The notes below the pieces were generated by a model. That model worked only from the letters and a program-made list of their open reading frames with translations. It was not told the DNA's origin and made no database searches. A DNA stretch of 32,847 nt from Desulfobacterales bacterium (GTDB lineage: Bacteria; Desulfobacterota; Desulfobacteria; Desulfobacterales; SURF-7). Made by a program: the position numbers and the translations under genes. The stretch spans positions 1-32,847 of the forward strand of contig JAQYVL010000047.1 of the NCBI GenBank assembly GCA_030145525.1, written 5' to 3'. This document shows positions 24,298-30,526 of this stretch, piece by piece. Each line of letters opens with the position of its first letter. Positions within the stretch are counted from its first letter, which is position 1.

Positions 24298-24471
24298 TCA
24301 CCCCTTATGATAATCAACAATCTCTACTTCTGTGACGTTTTCTTCCTTCCATACGAAACAAATACGCCATTGATTATTAATTCTGATGTTATGTTGACCT
24401 TTTCTGTTGCCTTTCAATTGTTCAAGTCGATTTCCTGGAGGAGCCCGCAAACTGTTTATTTCAAATATTTT
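24298..24471 (-). pseudogene. higB: HigB-type toxin, 5'-truncated remnant
   Basis: Reading down to the TGA at 24298-24300 gives about 57 residues of the RelE/HigB fold C-terminal part: LRAPPGNRLEQLKGNRKGQH, then INNQWRICFVW and EVEIVDYHKG. These are the conserved HigB blocks. A TAA closes the frame at 24472-24474, with no start codon and no N-terminal half. The toxin is therefore almost certainly dead. The antitoxin remnant begins 4 bases downstream, in the normal higBA order. Confidence 0.75.
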
Positions 24472-24559
24472 TTATATCGTTCTTGCCAAGCAGGAGCCGA
24501 AATGATTATATGTACTAATAGCTGTTTTGCTTGCGAAGTAGGTCATATGACGCAAATTG

Positions 24560-24602
24560 GCGGGCTATTTCCTGAAAAAGAGGAAATACCCGCAATTTTT
24601 TC
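24560..24602 (+). terminator. Strong terminator-like hairpin, plus strand, no obvious gene
   Basis: A stem of 13 paired bases with one bulge (24560-24573 with 24581-24593) is followed by TTTTTT at 24596-24601. It has the full shape of a plus-strand intrinsic terminator, but no plus-strand gene ends nearby. The surrounding 24472-24744 stretch holds no gene I can support. Confidence 0.55.
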
Positions 24603-24744
24603 TCGTATTTTTCGACTCCCGTAACATAAAGTTATCTGATTTTCCGGAGAATCTTCTTCACCCACTTCATTTTCAAGAATGAGTTGATCTCCTATCTTGC
24701 GATCATACCTTCTCCTCTTGTGCATCTCTTTTTGAGTGGTGTTT

Positions 24745-25056
24745 TCACATTCGGGGCATTGTCAGTTCTCCAAAGCCTATCATTTTGAAGTATCCGCTGT
24801 GCCTGTAATTCTTATGCATTGTAATGGCATCATCCGGACAGATGGCGGTGCAGACGCTGCAGGCCATGCACTCATTAGGGGTTTTCATTTTTGACTTTTT
24901 ATCCATCAGCTCCAGTGTATCTGCCGGGCATGCTTTAACACAGATGCCGCAGCCGCTGCATTTTTCTTCATCAAACGTGACAATGCCATACTCGATTTCA
25001 GCAGTGTCATCGTATCTTGGAATATGAATTCTTTCGGAAAAGGTCAGGTTACTCAT
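24745..25056 (-). CDS. Two-cluster 4Fe-4S ferredoxin
   Basis: 103 residues, ATG 25056 after GGGAGG. Two [4Fe-4S] motifs: CSGCGICVKACP and CMACSVCTAICP. The N-terminus (SERIHIPRYDDTAEIEYGIV) and a C-terminal tail of about 20 residues extend beyond a minimal ferredoxin. It is likely the electron carrier for the nitroreductase encoded just upstream, 38 bases away on the same strand. Last gene of the hcp-side cluster. Confidence 0.87.
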   Translation of the reverse strand: MSNLTFSERIHIPRYDDTAEIEYGIVTFDEEKCSGCGICVKACPADTLELMDKKSKMKTPNECMACSVCTAICPDDAITMHKNYRHSGYFKMIGFGELTMPRM

Positions 25057-25094
25057 GTTTTCCTCCCTGTGGGATAAAATGTTCGTCCCCTGCT

Positions 25095-25829
25095 CTAATA
25101 AACGGTTTTCCTGGTTCCGTTCTCATACCAGTCTGTCATATGGGTCGGCCGCGCCACCATTCCGTCCGGATCTCCCACCGGCCAGCCGATGGCCAGACTG
25201 CTGGCAAACTTGTAAGGATAGGAGATCCCCAACCGTTTTTTCCATTTGCCGGTATATTGAAAAGCCACTTTGGCAAAACCGACCCAGCAGGTGCCCAGCC
25301 CCATGCTGTGAGCCGCCAGCACCATGTTCTGCCCGGCAATCCCGCAATCCAGATCCGGATTGGAAATGCCGCGAACATCCTTGAAAATAAGGATCACCGT
25401 CGGAGCATCGTGATACAGGCCCAGCTTGCCGTCTGCAATGAGCGTTACGGCACCGAACGGCATTGGATGCAGGTCATTTGGCTTGAGACGAATATTCAGA
25501 TTTGCATTTAAACGCCGCCAGAGAGACCCGGTATACCGGTAGTCGATCAGCCATTTGAAAATTTTGCAGACGGTTACGGTCGTCCTTGTGATTCCCTCAA
25601 TAAGTTCCGGTTCACGCAGAACCACAAACTTCCAAGGCTGACAGTTCCCGGCCGACGGTGCAAAGCGGCCTGCCTCCAGAATTCGTTTGATCATGAATTC
25701 CGGAACCTGTTTTTTTTTATAAAGACGGTTGCTTCGCCTTTTTAAAATCACATTTTCTGTTTCCGTACGCTGGGATTGGAGCTGCTCAACTCGTTCCGTC
25801 ATTTCCTTTTGTTCGTTTTCCATTGGCAT
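25095..25829 (-). CDS. Nitroreductase-family flavoprotein
   Basis: 244 residues, ATG 25829 after GGGGAG. FMN-binding marks are present: KRRSNRLYKKKQVP near residue 30, then RFAPSAGNCQPWKFVVL and the C-terminal AIGWPVGD. A charged N-terminal stretch of about 25 residues precedes the domain. The family reduces nitro compounds, quinones or enoates with FMN. The substrate is unknown. The ferredoxin gene 38 bases downstream suggests ferredoxin rather than NAD(P)H as donor. The MaoC-like gene ends only 14 bases upstream, so the genes are probably one operon. Confidence 0.86.
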   Translation of the reverse strand: MPMENEQKEMTERVEQLQSQRTETENVILKRRSNRLYKKKQVPEFMIKRILEAGRFAPSAGNCQPWKFVVLREPELIEGITRTTVTVCKIFKWLIDYRYTGSLWRRLNANLNIRLKPNDLHPMPFGAVTLIADGKLGLYHDAPTVILIFKDVRGISNPDLDCGIAGQNMVLAAHSMGLGTCWVGFAKVAFQYTGKWKKRLGISYPYKFASSLAIGWPVGDPDGMVARPTHMTDWYENGTRKTVY

Positions 25830-25843
25830 CTTCTCCCCTTTTA

Positions 25844-26356
25844 TTATGAAACAGCCTTTTTCAGGCCGTCGTAATTCTCATTAGACAACCTGTTGGCAGG
25901 ATCACCTTCATCAGACATCTGTTTCAGAAGCTCCCGCTCCGGGTTCAGAGGAACACGCCCTGTCAGTTGGGCACAGCAGACTTTCTCGCCATCCTGATTC
26001 GTAAAAAAAGCCTCGGCCTCGGCGTAGCCATTATCCGCTATCTTCGTTATCGTAACGGCGCAACAAATCGTATCACCAAAATAGACAGGTTTTATGAATT
26101 TAAAATTCATGCCTGTTGCCAGCCAACCTACCTGGCCTCCAAACTCGCAAAGCATCGACCCAACGAGAAGACCGTGGCAGATAAGATCTTTAAAGCCTTT
26201 TAATTCAGACCATCGCAAATCATAATGAACGGGATTATAATCCCTTGTCATATCTCCAAAAGATGAAGTTTCCTCTCTAGTGAATTCACGTGTATAAGAA
26301 AACGAATCTCCTTCCGTTAGCCCCTGAATCGCCCTTATCCGAATCGGATTTGCCAT
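25844..26356 (-). CDS. MaoC-like (R)-hydratase-type hot-dog protein
   Basis: 170 residues from ATG 26356, chosen because AGAGGGG lies 4 bases upstream; a longer in-frame start exists. The hydratase motif DYNPVHYDLRWSELKGFKDLICHGLL contains the catalytic Asp and His of MaoC/PhaJ enzymes (D-x-NPxH). MaoC proteins hydrate enoyl-CoA or enoyl-ACP in the cytoplasm. The C-terminal 40 residues are charged and unassigned. It lies between a thioesterase and a nitroreductase gene, which suggests acyl-CoA processing. Confidence 0.82.
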   Translation of the reverse strand: MANPIRIRAIQGLTEGDSFSYTREFTREETSSFGDMTRDYNPVHYDLRWSELKGFKDLICHGLLVGSMLCEFGGQVGWLATGMNFKFIKPVYFGDTICCAVTITKIADNGYAEAEAFFTNQDGEKVCCAQLTGRVPLNPERELLKQMSDEGDPANRLSNENYDGLKKAVS

Positions 26357-26433
26357 TTCCCCTCTTCCTTCTGAAATATAAAACCCCCAAAGCCGCCCTG
26401 CTTCAGGCGACGGCTTCAAAACTTTTGTAAAAA

Positions 26434-26820
26434 CTATTGCACCACTTTATTGGGTTTGAATATTGAATAACTGCCGCTCGCTTTAGCGACCATAACACCA
26501 TGATTGAAAATTACAGACTCCAGGCTTGCAACGGTTTTACCTTTATTTATCAATGTTGTCCTGCATTCAAGAGTGCCTTCACGGACAGGCTTGAAATAAC
26601 TGATCTTGATTTCTATTGTTGCACAGTACTCATCGCTTTTCAGTAATGGATACAGCGCTCCTCCCATCCCGGTATCAGCCAGCGAGTAAAGCACGCCGCC
26701 ATGAACAACATTCTGCGGATTATAAAACTTCTCGCTTACACTTAATTTGCAAACACTCCTGCCTTTATCCCGACTTTCAAAGGCCAGACCGATCAACTTT
26801 GCAAATGGATGCTTCAACAT
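26434..26820 (-). CDS. PaaI-like hot-dog thioesterase
   Basis: 128 residues from ATG 26820, which has AAAGGGG upstream; the longer in-frame extension is poorly supported. The PaaI mark NVVHGGVLYSLADTGMGGAL has the HGG and Asp of the family. It likely hydrolyses an acyl-CoA thioester in the cytoplasm; the substrate is unknown. It precedes the MaoC-like gene by 77 bases on the same strand. The 248 bases between it and hcp contain only a doubtful 61-residue frame. Confidence 0.82.
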   Translation of the reverse strand: MLKHPFAKLIGLAFESRDKGRSVCKLSVSEKFYNPQNVVHGGVLYSLADTGMGGALYPLLKSDEYCATIEIKISYFKPVREGTLECRTTLINKGKTVASLESVIFNHGVMVAKASGSYSIFKPNKVVQ

Positions 26821-27068
26821 AGTCCCCTTTTCTTTATCATAATTTAAAACAATACGAATTAGGCAGCGGTATAAATGCCTTTCAAGGCAGTACAACGGTC
26901 TTAAATGAACACAAGGGATCTCGAAAGAATGAATTTGTTTGGGTGAGACCCTGTCTGAAACGAACCAGCGGCAGCATTACACCATGAGAATAGAGAAACA
27001 CGCTTTTGATCATGGTTTGAAAAACTTCCAGCTGTCGCCGATTTCTTCTTTTGTAAGAGAGGTTCATT

Positions 27069-28697
27069 TTACCCCAAAATGGCTTTCAAATCCTCATCCG
27101 GCGTAGAAATAGGCTTGATGTCAAAAGTTTTCACCAGCGTATCCAGCACATTAGGCGTCAAAAAAGCCGGCAGTGACGGCCCGAGACGGATGCCCTTGAT
27201 ACCCAAATGCAGGAGTGACAGTAAAATGGCAACGGCCTTCTGCTCGTACCAGGAAAGCACCATGGATAGCGGCAACTGGTTTACATCTACATCAAACGCT
27301 TTGGCAAGGGCAATTGCGATCTGTACTGCCGAATAGGCATCGTTGCACTGGCCTGCATCCAGAAGCCTCGGGATACCGCCGATATCGCCAAGATCCTTGT
27401 CAAAAAAACGGTATTTCCCGCATGCCAGGGTCAGGATGACACAATCCTTTGGAACCTTTTCTACGAATTCCGTATAATAGTTGCGCCCGGGTTTTGCCCC
27501 GTCACAGCCGGCCACCAGGAAGAAATGCCGGATTGCGCCGCTTTTAACCCCTTCAATCACTTTATCCGCAACACTCAGAACCGAGTTTCTGGCAAAGCCT
27601 ACGGTGACCTCCCGGCCTTTTTCATCTTCCGGGAATCCGGGAAGTGCCAATGCTCTTTCAATTACCGGCTGAAAATTCAAATCCGATATATGGGGAATGC
27701 CGGGCCACCCGACCATTCCCGAGGTAAAAAGGTTTTCGCTGTATTTGTCGCTGGGTCTCTGGATACAGTTTGTGGTCATCAGGATCGCACCGGGGAAATC
27801 CCCGAATTCTTTGGTCTGCTTTTGCCAGGCCGTACCAAACTGACCGTAGAAATGCTCATGCTGTTTCAGCTTCGGGTACCCGTGCGTTGACAGCATCTCA
27901 CCATGGGTATATACATCGATTCCTTTTCCCTGGGTCTGTTTTAACAGCTCTTCAAGGTCTTTCAGGTCATGCCCTGAAACAAGAATGGCTTTTCCCTTTC
28001 TGTGTCCCAGGGGAACCCGGGTTGGAACAGGGTGGCCGTAAATGCCCGTATTCCCGGCATCCAGCAGCTCCATTGCTTTCAGCGCAGCCCCGCCGCATTT
28101 TAGAGTCAGGGCAACCCATTCATCCAGGTTCAAACCGTCTTTCTGTATTTCCGACAGCCCTTCATGGACAAAGGAATACACTTCGTCATCCTCCTGCCCC
28201 AAAATCTGGGCGTGGTCTGCATAGGCGCTCACTCCTTTAATGCCGTAGAGAACGGTGTGCTTCAGAGAAAGAATATCCGGGTTGTCACCTGGGTAGGATT
28301 TCACACCGACTTTCTCTCCCTGCCTGATCAATTCTTCCAGCGTATCTTGAGGATTATATGCAGCAGGACCATCAGGCAGATCGACGTTTCCGCCGGCAGC
28401 CTTAACCTTTTCTTTCAGTTGATCGCGATTCTCTGCCGCGTGATGGATTAACTCCTGGAACCGATCCGGATCAAAATCCACATTGGTCAAAGTCGAAAAA
28501 GCTGCTTTAACCGTAAAAACATCAATATCCCGATCAATAACACCCACCTTTCGACCTTCAACCGCAACCCGGGACAACCCCATTAACGTATAAAGAAGGA
28601 GGTCCTGCAGTGCCGCCACCTCGGGTTTTTTGCCGCATACTCCCTGAATTGTACACCCTGTGCCTTTTGCTGTCTGTTCACACTGATAACAAAACAT
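27069..28697 (-). CDS. hcp: Hydroxylamine reductase / hybrid-cluster protein (Hcp)
   Basis: 542 residues, ATG 28697 after AAAGGAGG. The N-terminal cluster motif is C3-x2-C6-x8-C15-x5-C21, the class I spacing of anaerobes such as Desulfovibrio. Hybrid-cluster ligand blocks are visible: TTNCIQRP, VAGCDGAKP, LACGKYRF, GQCNDAY and YEQKA with its Glu and Lys. Hcp reduces hydroxylamine in vitro and is linked to nitric oxide and nitrosative stress in vivo. The E. coli Hcr reductase has no homologue here, so the nearby ferredoxin may supply electrons (inference). Paired TTGAAA-type half-sites lie upstream. Confidence 0.95.
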   Translation of the reverse strand: MFCYQCEQTAKGTGCTIQGVCGKKPEVAALQDLLLYTLMGLSRVAVEGRKVGVIDRDIDVFTVKAAFSTLTNVDFDPDRFQELIHHAAENRDQLKEKVKAAGGNVDLPDGPAAYNPQDTLEELIRQGEKVGVKSYPGDNPDILSLKHTVLYGIKGVSAYADHAQILGQEDDEVYSFVHEGLSEIQKDGLNLDEWVALTLKCGGAALKAMELLDAGNTGIYGHPVPTRVPLGHRKGKAILVSGHDLKDLEELLKQTQGKGIDVYTHGEMLSTHGYPKLKQHEHFYGQFGTAWQKQTKEFGDFPGAILMTTNCIQRPSDKYSENLFTSGMVGWPGIPHISDLNFQPVIERALALPGFPEDEKGREVTVGFARNSVLSVADKVIEGVKSGAIRHFFLVAGCDGAKPGRNYYTEFVEKVPKDCVILTLACGKYRFFDKDLGDIGGIPRLLDAGQCNDAYSAVQIAIALAKAFDVDVNQLPLSMVLSWYEQKAVAILLSLLHLGIKGIRLGPSLPAFLTPNVLDTLVKTFDIKPISTPDEDLKAILG

Positions 28698-28748
28698 GTT
28701 TATCCTCCTTTTCCATAAAAAAGCACATCCATCGATGGTCGGATGGCG

Positions 28749-28828
28749 TTTGAAATTTCCAATCCTGTATATCGATACATTTCAAACTGTTGAAAAATCA
28801 AAACATAACATACAGTTTAATTTTCAAC
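28749..28828 (-). promoter_or_regulatory. Four TTGAAA/TTTCAA half-sites upstream of hcp
   Basis: TTTGAAAT (28749-28756), ATTTCAAA (28779-28786), GTTGAAAA (28789-28796) and TTTTCAAC (28821-28828). They form two inverted pairs, each with about 22 to 24 bases between arms, and the inner two also form TTTCAA-N4-TTGAAA. A weak minus-strand promoter may use TTGTTG (28830-28825) and TATGTT (28807-28802), so one half-site would overlap the -35. This looks like a multi-site operator for hcp; the regulator is not known. Confidence 0.5.
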
Positions 28829-28931
28829 AAAAAAATTCTCTGCTAAAAATTAGGGAGATAAGAAAATAATGGGGCCAAATTTGCTATCTTAAACTTATTA
28901 CCTTTTGCCATATCATAAAATCAAAACGGCC

Positions 28932-29567
28932 TCAAAGTTCAAAGCATTTACGACAATCTTCATCCCAGTAATCATCCCCGTAACTGATAAAAAGCTGTTC
29001 ATTTTTTAGAATATCTCTTGCAGCCTTGAAAAAAATGATCCAATGTCCGTCATGAATCGTATGCTCGACATCCACGTTAAAATTATCGCTATGGTTCACA
29101 AAACGCATTTCATTCCCTTCAAACCTCCCGTTTATTTCAAGTTCGGGGCCCCCTTCAATCTTATCAAGATAATACCATGAGAAATCAGACTCATATCCGC
29201 CTTTTTCCACTTCTTCACCAGCATCTTTTTCAGGAATTTGGACCACACCGGCATACTCACCGATAAAATCATCCTTTTTGATCTCATCAGCGGCAAAAAC
29301 CCCAAATCCGAGTTTTTCATTTATCCTTTTGATATACACGGGCGCCAGATTTCCCTTTTCAATATCCTCATGGTATCTTGTGGAAAGCTCCTGAAACAAC
29401 TCTTTGTTTTCCAGATAGTAGGGACTGTTTTCCAGATTCATTTTACGAAGCGGCTCCCAGCCGATCTGTGTCCTTTTTAAATAAACAATATGCTGATCCC
29501 TGAAAAATTTCAGAATCTCATCCTTTTTTCTGTAAATCTTTTTATTGCTCTGTCTCATAAAAAACAA
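28932..29567 (-). CDS. SET-domain protein
   Basis: 211 residues. The SET marks are GFGVFAADEIKKDDFIGEYAG, NEMRFVNHSDNFNV and EQLFISYGDDYW, in the family order, so the S-adenosylmethionine and lysine-channel residues look complete. A CRKC near the end resembles a reduced post-SET zinc motif. Bacterial SET proteins may methylate lysines of ribosomal, histone-like or other proteins; the target is not known. The TTG start at 29567 is preferred because AAGGGG lies 5 bases upstream; ATG 29558 is the alternative. Confidence 0.85.
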   Translation of the reverse strand: MFFMRQSNKKIYRKKDEILKFFRDQHIVYLKRTQIGWEPLRKMNLENSPYYLENKELFQELSTRYHEDIEKGNLAPVYIKRINEKLGFGVFAADEIKKDDFIGEYAGVVQIPEKDAGEEVEKGGYESDFSWYYLDKIEGGPELEINGRFEGNEMRFVNHSDNFNVDVEHTIHDGHWIIFFKAARDILKNEQLFISYGDDYWDEDCRKCFEL

Positions 29568-29687
29568 TCAAACCCCTTCAAATAAACGGCTGCCTGTAAC
29601 ACTTCTTAAAGTCATTAAAACTCTATTATATTTTACCCGCCGATACGACGCATTCATCTTTTTCAGAAAAAAATAAACTGCAGGTTA

Positions 29688-30512
29688 TCAAAAGGCAGAA
29701 GGCGGAGGCATTTCTTCCATTTCCGCCTGAATGTAGAAAAGTTCCCTGCTTTTTTTAACGGCTTCCGCTATAAACCCGTTCCCGAAAGAACGCCCGACCA
29801 CCGCTATGGTAAAATTATCAAAACCGCCCTTTTCAAAACTGGCTGTTTTTAGTCTGTCGACAACCTGATCCGGGTTCCTGAAAGTAGAAAGGATTTCTGA
29901 AAGGATTTCCGGTTCATCTCGATAGGCCATTCCGTCTGTTCCAAGTATAAAAACCTGTCTTGAGTTCCATCTCCCTGAATTAATTCCCACCTTGAGCCTT
30001 TCATCCCCAATCCCGACCACTCTGCTTAACATATGCCTGTCAGGATGAACCTTTGCTTCCTCTTCCGTAACTGCACCCCAGTCCAGGAGCTGTCTCACAA
30101 CCGTATGATCACGGGTTACCTGCCGACTTTTGCTTCTCTCATAAAGCCAGACCCTTGTATCGCCAACCCAGGCGACTTCCCATTTCCTGCCGGAAATATA
30201 AAGGGCTGCGACTGTAGTACCTGGATTCCCGGATACATTGGAACGCTCTGCCTCCATCTTTTTGACAGCCTCATGAGCGCACTGAACAGAATCTTCAAGC
30301 GTTTTGCCGTGCATGACGTTTTTCATTACGGCTTCTGCGCATACGCGGCTCGCCAGTGCGCCCTTTGCATGTCCACCCAATCCGTCGCACAAAACCCATA
30401 GCCCAAGGGAGGGACGGGCAATATAATAATCCTCATTGTGCTGCCGGATAAGACCGGAACTCGTTTCAACCGCCCAGAGAACCCTATTCTGATTGTAATG
30501 AGATCTTTTCAA
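29688..30512 (-). CDS. PP2C-type Ser/Thr protein phosphatase
   Basis: 274 residues. The PP2C metal-site motifs are in order: RQHNEDYY, DGLGGHAKG, GDTRVWL, TDGM and DNFT. It should remove phosphate from Ser/Thr with two Mn2+ or Mg2+ ions in the cytoplasm. It begins 14 bases after the kinase gene on the same strand, so it is the cognate phosphatase of that kinase (inference). The C-terminal 40 residues are charged and not conserved. Confidence 0.92.
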   Translation of the reverse strand: MKRSHYNQNRVLWAVETSSGLIRQHNEDYYIARPSLGLWVLCDGLGGHAKGALASRVCAEAVMKNVMHGKTLEDSVQCAHEAVKKMEAERSNVSGNPGTTVAALYISGRKWEVAWVGDTRVWLYERSKSRQVTRDHTVVRQLLDWGAVTEEEAKVHPDRHMLSRVVGIGDERLKVGINSGRWNSRQVFILGTDGMAYRDEPEILSEILSTFRNPDQVVDRLKTASFEKGGFDNFTIAVVGRSFGNGFIAEAVKKSRELFYIQAEMEEMPPPSAF

Positions 30513-30526
30513 GAGTGAAACAATAC

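Noticed and set aside
24292-24624. 110-residue plus-strand frame across the higBA remnant
   Set aside because: It is antisense to recognisable higBA sequence, with no ribosome site of note.
26882-27067. 61-residue minus-strand frame just after hcp
   Set aside because: It has a possible GGGG site in the hcp stop region, but no recognisable family and an odd composition; not enough to call a gene.
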